Assembly: GCF_900142845.1 (NCBI RefSeq)
Contig: NZ_FSRU01000001.1
Span: forward strand, 1,116,001-1,180,000
DNA: 64,000 bases
Direction: 5' to 3'
Source of the DNA: Paraburkholderia phenazinium
Lineage (GTDB): Bacteria > Pseudomonadota > Gammaproteobacteria > Burkholderiales > Burkholderiaceae
Shown: piece after piece, positions 42,224-53,057 of the stretch
How the letters are laid out: each line of letters begins with the position of its first letter
How positions within the stretch are numbered: the stretch's first letter is position 1
Translations under genes and position numbers: made by a program
Notes under the pieces: model-generated
What the model was told of the DNA's origin: nothing
Databases searched by the model: none
What the model saw: only the letters and a program-made list of their open reading frames with translations

Positions 42224-43966
42224 TCAATGCGAGTGGCGCGGCACCTCCGCGCCGCGGCAGCCCACCAGGAAGTCGAAGTCGCAGCCCTGGTCGGCTTGCA
42301 GGACATGCTCGACATAGAGCTGGCGATAGCCGCTCGCATCCGCCGGTATCTTCTGCTGTGTTTCCGCCCAATCGGCCAGACGTGCCGTCAGCTCGTCCGC
42401 GCCGATGTCGAGATGCAACCGTCCAGCGAGGCAGTCCAGTTCGATCCAGTCGCCTTCGCGGACCACGGCGAGCGGACCGCCGGCGCGCGCTTCGGGCGAC
42501 ACGTGCAGCACGACCGTGCCGTACGCGGTGCCGCTCATGCGCGCATCCGACACCCGCACCATATCCGTCACGCCTTGTGCGAGCAGTTTCGGCGGCAAGC
42601 CCATGTTGCCCACCTCGGCCATGCCCGGATAACCCTTCGGTCCGCAGTTCTTCATCACGAGGATGGAGTCGGCCGTCACGTCGAGTTCGGGGTCGCCGAT
42701 GCGCGCCTTGTAGTCGTCGAAGTTCTCGAATACCACGGCGCGCCCACGGTGCTTGAGCAGGGCCGGCGTCGCGGCAGACGGCTTCACCACCGCACCGTTC
42801 GGCGCGAGATTGCCGCGTACGATGCACAGACCGCCGTCGGCGACGAGCGGTTTGTCGAGCGGACGAATCACTTCGTCGTTATAGATCGGCGCTTCCTTGT
42901 TGTTGTCCCACAGCGACTGGCCGTTCGCGGTCAAGGCATCCGGATGCGGCAGCAGGCCCGCTTCGCCGAGGCGCTTCAGCACGGCCGGCAAACCGCCCGC
43001 GTAATAGAACTCTTCCATCAGGAAGCGGCCCGACGGCTGCAGATCGACCAGCGTGGGCGTGCCGCGGCCTATGCGCGTCCAGTCGTCGAGTTCGAGGTTC
43101 ACGCCAATGCGTCCGGCGATCGCCTTGAGGTGGATTGCGGCATTCGTCGAGCCGCCGATTGCCGCGTTCACACGGATCGCGTTTTCGAAGGCCTCGCGCG
43201 TCAGCAGCTTCGACAGTCGCAGGTCTTCAAGCGCCATCTCGACGATGCGCATGCCCGACATATGCGCGAGGACGTAGCGGCGCGAGTCGACCGCGGGAAT
43301 CGCCGCGTTGTGCGGCAGCGTGACGCCGAGCGCTTCGGCCATGCACGCCATCGTCGAGGCGGTGCCCATGGTGTTACAAGTACCCGCGGAGCGCGACATG
43401 CCCGCTTCGGCGGACATGAATTCATGCAGCGAGATCTTGCCCGCCTTCACCTGCTCGCTGAGCTGCCAGACAACGGTGCCCGAGCCGATGTCGCGGCCCT
43501 CATGCTTGCCGTTGAGCATCGGGCCGCCGCTCACCATGATGGCGGGCACGTCGCAACTGGCCGCGCCCATCAGGAGTGCCGGGGTGGTCTTGTCGCAACC
43601 CGCGAGCAGGACCACCGCGTCGATCGGATTGCCGCGGATCGACTCCTCCACATCCATGCTCGCGAGGTTGCGCGTGAACATGGCGGTGGGGCGCAGGTTC
43701 GACTCGCCGTTCGAGAAGACCGGGAATTCGACCGGGAAGCCGCCCGCTTCGAACACCCCGCGCTTGACGTGCTCCGCGATCTTGCGGAAGTGCGCATTGC
43801 ACGGCGTTAGCTCCGACCAGGTATTGCAGATGCCGATGATCGGCTTGCCCTGGAACTCGTGATCAGGAATGCCCTGATTCTTCATCCAGCTGCGGTACAT
43901 GAAGCCGTTCTTGTCGGCGGTGCCGAACCACTGCGCCGAGCGCAGCGCTCGTTTTTTGTCTGGCAT
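42224..43966 (-). CDS. IlvD/Edd-family sugar-acid dehydratase (L-arabinonate dehydratase-like)
   Basis: A 580-residue dehydratase. Fe-S Cys are in GICNTWSELTPCN, LLAGCDKTTPALLMG and SAGTCNTMGTAST. It removes water from an aldonic acid to give a 2-keto-3-deoxy acid. With the Gfo/Idh sugar dehydrogenase and AraFGH importer across the divergent promoter, an L-arabinonate (or D-galactonate-like) substrate is likely, as in the oxidative arabinose pathway of Azospirillum. AGGAGGG precedes ATG 43966. Lactonase and later enzymes are not in the window. Confidence 0.9.
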   Translation of the reverse strand: MPDKKRALRSAQWFGTADKNGFMYRSWMKNQGIPDHEFQGKPIIGICNTWSELTPCNAHFRKIAEHVKRGVFEAGGFPVEFPVFSNGESNLRPTAMFTRNLASMDVEESIRGNPIDAVVLLAGCDKTTPALLMGAASCDVPAIMVSGGPMLNGKHEGRDIGSGTVVWQLSEQVKAGKISLHEFMSAEAGMSRSAGTCNTMGTASTMACMAEALGVTLPHNAAIPAVDSRRYVLAHMSGMRIVEMALEDLRLSKLLTREAFENAIRVNAAIGGSTNAAIHLKAIAGRIGVNLELDDWTRIGRGTPTLVDLQPSGRFLMEEFYYAGGLPAVLKRLGEAGLLPHPDALTANGQSLWDNNKEAPIYNDEVIRPLDKPLVADGGLCIVRGNLAPNGAVVKPSAATPALLKHRGRAVVFENFDDYKARIGDPELDVTADSILVMKNCGPKGYPGMAEVGNMGLPPKLLAQGVTDMVRVSDARMSGTAYGTVVLHVSPEARAGGPLAVVREGDWIELDCLAGRLHLDIGADELTARLADWAETQQKIPADASGYRQLYVEHVLQADQGCDFDFLVGCRGAEVPRHSH

Positions 43967-43988
43967 AGTGCCCTCCTGATCCCACATT

Positions 43989-45018
<1,030 letters not shown>

Positions 45019-45087
45019 GCGGCGCGGCTGAAACGCCGCACAGCCCATACGCAGTCAAACTCAAGTTGTTAATTTTAGGAGACCTAC

Positions 45088-46092
45088 ATGAACCAGAAGC
45101 TTCGCCGTTTGACCTTGTCCGCCATGGCGGCCGCCGTCCTCGCGGTACCGTTCGCGACCCAGATGTCGGTACGCGCAGACGAACCGCTCAAGATCGGTTT
45201 TCTGGTGAAGATGCCGGAACAGGCATGGTTCATCAACGAACAGAAGGCCGCTAGCGCGCTCGGTCAGAAGGATGGCTTCTCGGTGGTGAACATCGGCACG
45301 CCGGACGGCGAAAAAGTGCTGGCTGCAATCGATAACCTCGGCGCACAAGGCGCAAAGGGCTTTGTGATCTGCGCGCCAGACGTGCGGCTCGGACCGGCAA
45401 TCGAGGCACGCGCCAAGCGCTACAACATGAAGTTCGTCACCGTCGACGATCAACTGGTCGACTCCACCGGCAAGCCGCTTGCCGATGTGCCGCACCTCGG
45501 GATGTCGGCCATCAAGATCGGCAATCAGGTGGGCCAGGCGATCTCCGATGAAATGAAACGGCGCGGCTGGAAGCCGGAAGAGGTCGGCGCGCTGCGCATC
45601 ACCGACTACGAACTGCCGACCGCCAAGCAACGCACCGACGGCGCCACGCAGTCGCTGCTCGCCAACGGCTTCAAGAAGGACAACATCTTCGACGCGCCGC
45701 AGAAGACCACCGATGACGAAGGCGGCTTCAACGCCGTCTCGCCGGTGCTGGCGCAGCATCCGAACATCAAGAAGTGGGTGATCTTCGCGCTCAACGAAGA
45801 GACCGTGCTGGGTGGCGTGCGCGCGACCGAGCAACTGCACATTCCCGCTTCCGATGTGATCGGCGTCGGCATCAACGGCGCCGGCGAAGCGTTCGCCGAA
45901 TTCCAGAAGAAGGAGCCGACCGGCTTCTACGGCACGATCGCCGTCAGCTCGACGAATCACGGCAAGGAGAGCACGGAGAACCTCGTCGACTGGATCAAGA
46001 CGGGCAAGCAGCCGCCTGCCGACACGCAGACCACGGGCAAGCTGATGGTGCGCAGCAACTGGGAGGACGTGCGCAAGGAACTCGGTATTTAA
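45088..46092 (+). CDS. araF: L-arabinose ABC transporter, periplasmic binding protein
   Basis: A 334-residue periplasmic binding protein. Signal peptide ends near FATQMSVRA; the mature protein has IGFLVKMPEQAWFINEQ, FVICAPDVRLGPAIEA, ITDYELPTAKQRTDGA and VGINGAGEAFAEFQ, the AraF pattern. It delivers arabinose (and often galactose) to AraGH. TAGGAGACC precedes the ATG. An intercistronic hairpin after it likely keeps its transcript level above those of araG and araH. Confidence 0.93.
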   Translation: MNQKLRRLTLSAMAAAVLAVPFATQMSVRADEPLKIGFLVKMPEQAWFINEQKAASALGQKDGFSVVNIGTPDGEKVLAAIDNLGAQGAKGFVICAPDVRLGPAIEARAKRYNMKFVTVDDQLVDSTGKPLADVPHLGMSAIKIGNQVGQAISDEMKRRGWKPEEVGALRITDYELPTAKQRTDGATQSLLANGFKKDNIFDAPQKTTDDEGGFNAVSPVLAQHPNIKKWVIFALNEETVLGGVRATEQLHIPASDVIGVGINGAGEAFAEFQKKEPTGFYGTIAVSSTNHGKESTENLVDWIKTGKQPPADTQTTGKLMVRSNWEDVRKELGI

Positions 46093-46168
46093 GTGTGCAA
46101 ATGAGTGTGCAAATGAACGTGCAATGAGCGTTCGCGTGAGCGTGCCGGCACGATTGGCAACGCTCACG
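46093..46168 (+). repeat. tandem 12-mers followed by a stem-loop between araF and araG
   Basis: GTGTGCAAATGA occurs twice in a row (46093, 46105) with a degenerate third copy, then CGTGAGCGTGCC (46135-46146) pairs with GGCAACGCTCACG (46156-46168) with one bulge. Stem-loops after binding-protein genes commonly protect that mRNA or limit read-through to the ATPase gene. Confidence 0.65.
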
Positions 46169-46244
46169 GCGCGGGCGGGCGGTACACCGCCGAAGGATTG
46201 AACGGTCCGGCCCGCGCGTTGTGTTCACCAGCAAGAGGCATTCG

Positions 46245-47786
46245 ATGACGGTTTCCCAACCCGACGCAGCGCATCTGGACTCCAGCGCCGGTTCCAGTGA
46301 TACAGAGGCGTATCTCCAGCTTGCCGGCATCACCGTGCAGTTTCCCGGTGTACTCGCGCTCGACCAGGTCTCGCTCGACGTGCGGCGCGGAGAAGTGCAC
46401 GGCCTGATGGGCGAAAACGGCGCCGGCAAATCGACGCTGCTGAAGGTGCTGTCCGGTGTGAATCAGCCCGCTGCGGGCACGCTCTCGCTGAACGGCGTGG
46501 TGCAGCAGTTCACCACCACCAAGGCCGCGATCGAGGCCGGCGTCGCGATCATCTATCAGGAACTGCATCTGGTGCCTGAGCTGACCGTAGCGGAAAACCT
46601 GATGTTGGGCGCGTTGCCCAACCGCTTCGGTGTGCTGGACGAAAAAGCGCTGCTCGCGCGCGCCATGCGCGAACTCGAGCGGCTGGGCGAGAAGATCGAT
46701 CCGGCGCAGCAGGTGAAGTATCTGTCCATCGGCCAGCGCCAGATGATCGAGATCGGCAAGGCGTTGATGCGCGATGCGCGCGTAATTGCGTTCGACGAGC
46801 CGACCAGTTCGCTGTCGTCGCGCGAGACGACGCAACTGTTCCGCATCATCCGCGCGCTGAAGGCAGAAGGGCGCGCAATCATCTACGTCACGCATCGCAT
46901 GGAGGAAGTCTATGAACTCTGCGACCGCGTGACGGTGTTTCGCGACGGACGCCATATCGACACCTTCGAAGCCGGTGAGGGACTCGATCGCGACCGCCTG
47001 ATCAGTTGCATGGTGGGCCGCTCGATTGCCGACGTCTACGGCTACCGGCCGCGCGCGGCAGGCGACGTGCAGCTCGAAGTAAAGGGGCTGCTGGGGCCGG
47101 GTCTCAAGGAGCCCGCGTCGTTTTCCGCGCGGGCGGGCGAGATTGTCGGCTTCTTCGGTCTGGTGGGCGCGGGCCGGTCCGAATTGATGAAGCTGATTTA
47201 CGGTGCGGTGAAGCCGGCTGCCGGCGAGATCGTGCTGAAGGGCCGGCGCGTGCGTTTTGCGACGCCGCGCGACGCGGTGCGAGCGGGCGTCGCACTGTGC
47301 CCGGAAGACCGCAAGCAGGAGGGCATCGTCTCGATCGCGTCGGTCTCGGACAACCTGAATATCAGTTGCCGCCGGCACTTTAGCCGCTTCAACGTGCTCA
47401 ACAGCCGCAAGGAAGCGCAGACCGCGAAGGAGTTCATCGCGAAGCTGGCGATCAAGACGCGCAACGGCGAGACACCCATCGGCACGCTCTCGGGCGGCAA
47501 TCAGCAGAAGGTGATCTTGTCGCGCTGGCTCGCCGAAGAGATCGACGTGTTCCTGATGGACGAGCCGACCCGCGGCATCGACGTGGGCGCACGCAGCGAA
47601 ATTTACGGCCTGCTCTATGGACTGGCCGAAGCGGGCCGCACCGTGATAGTCGTCTCGAGCGATCTGGCGGAAGTGATCGGGATCGCGGATCGGGTGCTGG
47701 TGATGAAAGAAGGCCGCATCGTCGGCGATTTGCCGAAAGCCCAGGCGACGCCCGACGCGCTGATCAAGCTCGCACTCCCGCGCTGA
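46245..47786 (+). CDS. araG: arabinose ABC transporter ATPase
   Basis: A 513-residue tandem ATPase. First half: Walker [13 protein letters not shown], signature [12 protein letters not shown], Walker [11 protein letters not shown]. Second half: degenerate Walker [11 protein letters not shown], signature [12 protein letters not shown], Walker [11 protein letters not shown]. The two-domain layout is the sugar importer (CUT2) type. ATG 46245 with AGAGG before it is preferred over a GTG at 46221. Confidence 0.95.
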   Translation: MTVSQPDAAHLDSSAGSSDTEAYLQLAGITVQFPGVLALDQVSLDVRRGEVHGLMGENGAGKSTLLKVLSGVNQPAAGTLSLNGVVQQFTTTKAAIEAGVAIIYQELHLVPELTVAENLMLGALPNRFGVLDEKALLARAMRELERLGEKIDPAQQVKYLSIGQRQMIEIGKALMRDARVIAFDEPTSSLSSRETTQLFRIIRALKAEGRAIIYVTHRMEEVYELCDRVTVFRDGRHIDTFEAGEGLDRDRLISCMVGRSIADVYGYRPRAAGDVQLEVKGLLGPGLKEPASFSARAGEIVGFFGLVGAGRSELMKLIYGAVKPAAGEIVLKGRRVRFATPRDAVRAGVALCPEDRKQEGIVSIASVSDNLNISCRRHFSRFNVLNSRKEAQTAKEFIAKLAIKTRNGETPIGTLSGGNQQKVILSRWLAEEIDVFLMDEPTRGIDVGARSEIYGLLYGLAEAGRTVIVVSSDLAEVIGIADRVLVMKEGRIVGDLPKAQATPDALIKLALPR

Positions 47787-47801
47787 GGCCGGATTCACCG
47801 A

Positions 47802-48830
47802 ATGGAAACAGACACAATGCAAACTCAAGACCAACCTACCCACACGGCTGCCACGAATCCGGCGGCGAACGTCGCGGCCCGTCCGCGCGCCATGCAGGCC
47901 TGGGACTTCATCAACAAGTCCGGCATTGTGATGGTCTTCATCATCCTGTTCGGCGTGCTTTCGCTGACGGTGCCGGACTTCATCAGCGCACGCAATATTC
48001 AGGGGCTGTTGCTTTCGGTCACGCTGATCGGTTCGATCTCCGTCACGATGATGTTCGTGCTGGCGCTCGGCGAAGTGGACCTGTCGGTGGCGTCGATCGT
48101 CGCGTTCTCGGGCGTGGTGGCCTCCACCCTGATCACCGCGACGCACAGCGTGCTGTTCGGCATCGCCGGCGGCGTGCTGGCGGGAGGCGCGGTTGGCCTC
48201 GTCAACGGGGTGCTCGTTGCGCGCTACAAGATCAACTCGCTGATCGTGACGCTGGCCATGATGGAGGTAGTGCGGGGCCTGGCGTACATCACTTCGAACG
48301 GCGATGCGGTAATGATCTCCGAAGAACGCTTTTTCGATCTCGGCGGCGGCTCGTTCCTCGGCATCTCGTATCCGATCTGGAGCAATATCGTCGGCTTCGT
48401 CTTGTTCGGATTCCTGCTTAAAAAGACCGTGTTCGGCAAGAACGTACTGGCGGTTGGCGGCAATAGCGAAGCCGCGCTGCTCGCGGGGTTGCCCGTCACG
48501 CGCATCAAGATCGTGGTGTTCGTGCTGCAAGGCCTCGTCACCGGTTTCGCCGGTGTGATGCTCGCGTCGCGCATGAGCCTCGGCGATCCGAAGACCTCGG
48601 TCGGGCTCGAGCTCGGCGTGATTTCGGCATGTGTGCTCGGTGGCGTCTCGTTGACGGGTGGGGTGGCAACCATCTCCGGTGTGCTCGTCGGCGTGCTGAT
48701 CATGGGTTCGGTGCAGGACGCCATGAGCCTGCTGAACGTGCCGACCTTCTATCAATACCTGATTCGCGGCGGCATCTTGTTGCTCGCGGTGCTGTTCGAC
48801 CACCACCGGCGCAGCAAGCGGGTAGCGTGA
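47802..48830 (+). CDS. araH: arabinose ABC transporter permease
   Basis: A 342-residue CUT2 permease with eight or more membrane segments: IVMVFIILFGVLSLTV, GLLLSVTLIGSISVTMMFV, GEVDLSVASIVAFSGVVAS (the conserved cytoplasmic EVDLS), and the last segment YQYLIRGGILLLAVLF. Sixteen bases after araG. Forms the channel of the importer. The region after it holds a strong hairpin at 49089-49117. Confidence 0.94.
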   Translation: METDTMQTQDQPTHTAATNPAANVAARPRAMQAWDFINKSGIVMVFIILFGVLSLTVPDFISARNIQGLLLSVTLIGSISVTMMFVLALGEVDLSVASIVAFSGVVASTLITATHSVLFGIAGGVLAGGAVGLVNGVLVARYKINSLIVTLAMMEVVRGLAYITSNGDAVMISEERFFDLGGGSFLGISYPIWSNIVGFVLFGFLLKKTVFGKNVLAVGGNSEAALLAGLPVTRIKIVVFVLQGLVTGFAGVMLASRMSLGDPKTSVGLELGVISACVLGGVSLTGGVATISGVLVGVLIMGSVQDAMSLLNVPTFYQYLIRGGILLLAVLFDHHRRSKRVA

Positions 48831-49283
48831 GGGCGCTTTCCTCGTCCGCTCGCTTACCGACGTAATGCCGGGTAATTCCGCTTAATCAACGTTAATCATA
48901 ATTCGCGTATTCTTTTGAGTGGAATAGAGCGACCTGGATTTTCAGGTGATCGAATAGCGATTCGAGGGAATGATTTAAAGGAAAGTTGGCGAAATATTAG
49001 GAGGTGTTACCGGGGACCCTGCTGGCCGATATTCATGTCACGCTAGACCGGTCTGATTTCTCCGGGAAAGGCTTCCATTCAGGCACTTGGGGTGCGCTCG
49101 CGAGAGGAGCGCACCCCATTTCATTTGGGCTGCCGCAATGGTGCGTCTCATGCGCAATGTTACAAATAAAATAAATCCGGCGGCATAAATGTGAAGCGTA
49201 AGGGATTCTGAAATACAGTATTGAGAAAATTGCGATATTCTCCGCCACTCGATAACGACCGATACAAGGTTCACGGAGAAGCA
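48831..49283. other. intergenic region, 453 bp: araH end, hairpin, porin leader
   Basis: AT-rich at about 48870-49000. A perfect 11-bp stem, GGGGTGCGCTC (49089-49099) with GAGCGCACCCC (49107-49117), followed by ATTTCATTT, fits a terminator for the sugar operon. The last 120 bases (AT-rich, CGTTAAAC-like and TACAGTATT) probably hold the porin promoter. No gene. Confidence 0.5.
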
Positions 49284-50426
49284 ATGAAGAAATTCGTACT
49301 GTCCGGCCTCTCGCTGGCGATGCTTGGCGTTGCAGGCGCAGCTCACGCGCAGAGCAGCGTCACGCTTTACGGCCTGATCGACGCGGGCATCACCTACACG
49401 AGCAATCAGGGCGGCTCGCACAACATCCAGGAAACCAGCGGCACGGTGAACGGTAGCCGTTGGGGCCTGCGCGGTTCGGAAGACCTGGGTGGCGGCCTGA
49501 AGGCGATCTTCACGTTGGAAAACGGTTTCAGCATTACGAGCGGCAAGCTCGGCCAGAACAGCCTCGAGTTCGGCCGCCAGGCGTTCGTCGGCCTGTCGAG
49601 CGACCAGTACGGCGCCGTCACGCTGGGTCGTCAGTATGACTCCGTCGTCGACTACCTGGCGCCGCTTTCGCTGACCGGCACGTCGTCGGGCGGCACCGAG
49701 GCGGCTCACCCGTTCGACAACGACAACCTCGACAACTCGTTCCGTATCAACAACTCGATCAAGTACTCGAGCGTGAACTACGGCGGCTTCAAGTTCGGCG
49801 CCCTGTACGGCTTCTCGAACGATTCGGGCGGCTTCTCCACGAACCGCGCCTACAGCCTGGGTACCTCGTATAACTACGGCCCGTTGAACCTGGCAGCCGG
49901 CTACATGGAGTTGAACAACGCAGGCGTATCGCTCAATTCGAGCGGCGCAGTGACGAACGACGCCACCTTCGCGGCAGGCACGCAACGCACTTACGGTGCG
50001 GGCCTGAACTATGCCTTGGGCCAGGCGACGCTGGGCTTCGTGTTCACGCAGACCCACCTCGACAACGCAACCGGTATCGGTGCGTCGGCCTCGGGTACGT
50101 CGTCGGGCCTGACCTTGATCGGCGGCAGCGCAAGCTTTACCAACTATGAAGTGAACGCGCGCTACAGCTTCACGCCGGCCTTGTCGCTGTCGGGCGCTTA
50201 CACGTTCACCGATGCGCGTATCGACGGCGTGAGCCCGAAATACAACCAGTTCAGCCTGCAAGCGGCGTATGCGTTGTCCAAGCGTACCGACGTCTACCTG
50301 ATGGGCGTGTATCAGCACGTCAGCGACACGGGCGATTCGGGTCTGACCGCCGACATCAACGGCCTGAGCGCATCGTCGACCAACAGCCAGTTGGCGGCGA
50401 CGATCGGTTTGCGTCACCGCTTCTAA
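49284..50426 (+). CDS. Gram-negative porin (Burkholderia OpcP/Omp38 type)
   Basis: A 380-residue outer-membrane porin. Signal peptide MKKFVLSGLSLAMLGVAGAA, cut after AHA, then SSVTLYGLIDAGITY, the hallmark of this porin group; loop 3 region LGRQYDSVVDYL, and the barrel ends with C-terminal Phe (IGLRHRF). It is a trimer of 16-strand barrels for passive entry of small solutes. ATG 49284 follows GGAGAAGCA. A good terminator follows. Confidence 0.95.
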   Translation: MKKFVLSGLSLAMLGVAGAAHAQSSVTLYGLIDAGITYTSNQGGSHNIQETSGTVNGSRWGLRGSEDLGGGLKAIFTLENGFSITSGKLGQNSLEFGRQAFVGLSSDQYGAVTLGRQYDSVVDYLAPLSLTGTSSGGTEAAHPFDNDNLDNSFRINNSIKYSSVNYGGFKFGALYGFSNDSGGFSTNRAYSLGTSYNYGPLNLAAGYMELNNAGVSLNSSGAVTNDATFAAGTQRTYGAGLNYALGQATLGFVFTQTHLDNATGIGASASGTSSGLTLIGGSASFTNYEVNARYSFTPALSLSGAYTFTDARIDGVSPKYNQFSLQAAYALSKRTDVYLMGVYQHVSDTGDSGLTADINGLSASSTNSQLAATIGLRHRF

Positions 50427-50451
50427 CGCGACGTTTCGCCTCGCGCAATGC

Positions 50452-50480
50452 AAAGACCCGGTACGTGCCGGGTCTTTTTT
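50452..50480 (+). terminator. intrinsic terminator of the porin gene
   Basis: AAAGACCCGG and CCGGGTCTTT pair perfectly (10 bp) around TACGTG, followed by six T, 25 bases after the stop. Confidence 0.92.
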
Positions 50481-50507
50481 CATTGGAGCATGCTGTGACG
50501 CGGTGCT

Positions 50508-51230
50508 TCAGCCGTCCTGGTCTTCGAGATCCGGGTCGAGCCGATAGCCGACGCCATAGATCGAGCGGATCATGTCCTGCCCCGGGCGGACGACTTGCAG
50601 CTTGCGGCGCAGATTCTTGACATGGGTATCGACGGTGCGGTCCGTCACGACACGGTGATCGTCGTAGAGCTGGCGCAACAGATGATCGCGCCGGTAGATC
50701 CGGCCCGGCGTGGACTGCAGCAGCGCGAGCAGTCGCAGTTCGATCGGCGTGAGCTGCAGGTCCTTGTCGTCGAGCCGCGCGACGTGCCGTTCGACATCGA
50801 CCACGAGCGGTGGCTGCGGCGCGATTTCCGGCTGCGGCGTCGCGGCCGGTTTGCCGGCGCGCCGCAGGATGGCCTTCACGCGCGCGACCACTTCGCGCGG
50901 GCTGAAGGGCTTGCAGACGTAGTCGTCCGCGCCGAGTTCGAGGCCCAACAGACGATCGATCTCGTCGACACGCGCGGTCAGGATGACCACCGGTATCGTC
51001 GAAAACGTGCGCAATTCGCGGCATATTTCGAATCCACCGCGTCCCGGCAGCATCAGGTCGAGCAGAATCAGCGCGGGCGGATGGGCGTGCACGAAGGGAA
51101 TCACCTGCAGGCCGTCGGCGAGCGTGGTGGTTTGATAACCCTCCGCCCGCAGATAGTCCGCAAGCAGCGCGGCGAGCTTCGGTTCATCCTCGACGATCAG
51201 GATCGGAATGGTAGGGAGCGTGTCAGTCAT
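50508..51230 (-). CDS. OmpR-family response regulator (BaeR-like)
   Basis: A 240-residue regulator: receiver with VEDEP, LILLDLMLPGRGG (phospho-acceptor), VILTARVDE and YVCKPF; winged helix with LTPIELRLLALLQSTPGRI and YGVGYRLD. Partner of the kinase whose start overlaps by eight bases. Start 51230 (Met-Thr-Asp-Thr) is set by the first strand IPILIVED. BaeR-like by its linker and by its sensor partner; targets unknown, the convergent porin is a candidate. Confidence 0.92.
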   Translation of the reverse strand: MTDTLPTIPILIVEDEPKLAALLADYLRAEGYQTTTLADGLQVIPFVHAHPPALILLDLMLPGRGGFEICRELRTFSTIPVVILTARVDEIDRLLGLELGADDYVCKPFSPREVVARVKAILRRAGKPAATPQPEIAPQPPLVVDVERHVARLDDKDLQLTPIELRLLALLQSTPGRIYRRDHLLRQLYDDHRVVTDRTVDTHVKNLRRKLQVVRPGQDMIRSIYGVGYRLDPDLEDQDG

Positions 51231-52737
51231 GGTGAGAGGATTGAAGCGGAAAGCGCAGCTTGATCCAAAGACCGCCGAGCGGCGAACGCGCGGCCTCGAT
51301 GGTCCCGTCGTGGGCTTCGACGATATGGCGGCATAACGCGAGTCCCAGACCCGCACCGCCGCTTTGCCGGCTGCGCGAGATGTCGACGCGGAACAGGCGC
51401 TCGAACAGATGCGGCAACAAGGGTTCGGGCACGCCTGGGTAAGAGTCCTGAACGTCGATATGCAATCGTTGCGCGTGCATCGATACGCTGACGCATACCT
51501 TGCCGCCGGGATCGGTGTAGCGCAGGGCGTTTTCCAGCAGATTCTTCAGCAGTTGCGTGAGGCGGTAGGGGTCGGCCACGATCACCGCCGGCCGCTCGGC
51601 GATGGCGGTTTCAAGCGCGATATGCCGCGTATTGAGCCGTTCCTCGAAGGCGTCGGCGGCGGCTTCGACGATGCCCGCCGCGTCCACCGGCACCTTTTCG
51701 AACGACAACGCGCCGATATCGGCAAGGGACAGCTCGTACAGGTCGTCGATCAACTGGCTCAGCATCGTCACCTCCGTCTGCAACGACGTCAGCGAGGCGC
51801 GATCGAGATGGCGCACGCCGTCCTCGATCGCTTCGAGTTCGCCCCGTAGCACGGCCAACGGTGTGCGCAATTCGTGCGAGATATCGGCGATGAAGTTGCG
51901 GCGCGAGCGTTCCGCTTGTTCCAGCGATACGGCTAGCTGGTTGAAGTCCTTCGCCAACTGGTTGAATTCGTCGCGGCTGCCTTCCGGAACGCGGGTCGCG
52001 TAGTCGCCGCTGGCGAGGCGGTGGGTGGCGTCTGCGAGGCGGCGGATCGGCGCGAGGAAGATTCTTGCCAGCACCATGGCCACCACGGCGGCCAGCACCG
52101 CGGCCAATGCGACGATGATCCAGGTGGCGCGCAATTGCCGGACCTGGAAGCGGCGGTCGGCCGTATAAAACATGTTCTCGGGCGAGGCAACCGACAGCCA
52201 GCCCACCACCTGTCCTGCCACCTTCAACGGCTCGAGCGATGTCTCGGGCGGGGGCAATGGCCCGTTACTCACGACGGCATGCTTGTGCACGTCATAGAGC
52301 GCGCAGGGCGGAAGCGGTCCGAAGCCGCCGTGGCCCGCCTGATCCGGCGAATCGGGCGGCGGACCGTCGGGTGGCGGCATGTCCGAGCCGGGACCGCCGG
52401 GCCCTCCCGGACCACCAGGACCACCCGGACCACCCGGACCGTCAGGACGGTTCTCCGCTCCCCACGGGCCACGCTGCGACGAGCCGATGTGCGCATTTTC
52501 GACGAATGTCCGCCATGCATTGCGGTCGTTACGCAGGAAGTTCCAACTGCCGTGCTGTGCGTAGGCGCCTTCGAGAGCCTTCTCCAACTGGATCGCACTG
52601 CTGGTGTTGCGCTCGCCGAGGTAGTCGAAAAAGCCGTTTTCGAAGCTCACGCGCATGGCCGCACCCATCGTCACCGCAATCGCGACGCACGAGGTGGAGA
52701 TAGCCAGAAACAGCTTGGACGTGATGCCTAATTTCAT
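51223..52737 (-). CDS. sensor histidine kinase with collagen-like periplasmic tract (BaeS-like)
   Basis: A 504-residue kinase. TM1 (about residues 8-28), a periplasmic domain of about 165 residues with a GGPGGPGGPGGPGGPGG-type tract (near 100-120) and a Pro-rich stretch (PPPDGPPPDSPDQ), TM2 (about 204-224), HAMP, H-box DISHELRTPLAV, N-box NLLENALRYTD, G1 box DSYPGVPE (one residue unlike the usual DSGPG) and G2 GAGLGLALC. It phosphorylates the BaeR-like regulator. The nearby DNA repeat is 9-bp based (ggaccaccc) and might change length. Confidence 0.92.
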   Translation of the reverse strand: MKLGITSKLFLAISTSCVAIAVTMGAAMRVSFENGFFDYLGERNTSSAIQLEKALEGAYAQHGSWNFLRNDRNAWRTFVENAHIGSSQRGPWGAENRPDGPGGPGGPGGPGGPGGPGSDMPPPDGPPPDSPDQAGHGGFGPLPPCALYDVHKHAVVSNGPLPPPETSLEPLKVAGQVVGWLSVASPENMFYTADRRFQVRQLRATWIIVALAAVLAAVVAMVLARIFLAPIRRLADATHRLASGDYATRVPEGSRDEFNQLAKDFNQLAVSLEQAERSRRNFIADISHELRTPLAVLRGELEAIEDGVRHLDRASLTSLQTEVTMLSQLIDDLYELSLADIGALSFEKVPVDAAGIVEAAADAFEERLNTRHIALETAIAERPAVIVADPYRLTQLLKNLLENALRYTDPGGKVCVSVSMHAQRLHIDVQDSYPGVPEPLLPHLFERLFRVDISRSRQSGGAGLGLALCRHIVEAHDGTIEAARSPLGGLWIKLRFPLQSSHHD

Positions 52738-53057
52738 GTGGATTCCCTGCGGCCACTTCTTCGAATGACCGCCTGCCCAGGGTCAGTGCCCGCCAATGCC
52801 GCGACGCTGCCGCAGCGGATGCACCCATCGGAAGCGGCGTATGGTGCCTGATTTTCGCACCCGCGTGCACCCGCCAATTCGTGTGGCGAGCGTTCTTCAC
52901 AGTTTCTCCTTGGTTTCCCCATTATGGATGCGCATTTCCTCCCTACTATCGGCCCTGATGGTCCCGGTGGCCGTTTTGACTGCAACGCCCAACTGCAAGG
53001 TTGAAGCAGGGTCGAACCGGGTTAATTTTCACGGCAGTGTAGAGGGTTTCGAACGTG
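52738..53057. other. intergenic region, 320 bp, divergent promoters
   Basis: No supported gene. It lies between the kinase gene (minus) and the orphan regulator (plus), so it should hold both promoters; no clear operator palindrome was found. Confidence 0.4.

Noticed and set aside
46164..48806. A minus-strand open frame of 880 codons opposite araG/araH
   Set aside because: It is a mirror of strongly biased codons in the two real genes; the protein is His/Arg/Gln/Asp-rich with no motif.
49038..50483. A minus-strand open frame of 481 codons opposite the porin
   Set aside because: Arg/Val/Gln-rich shadow of the porin gene without a ribosome-binding site or known domain.
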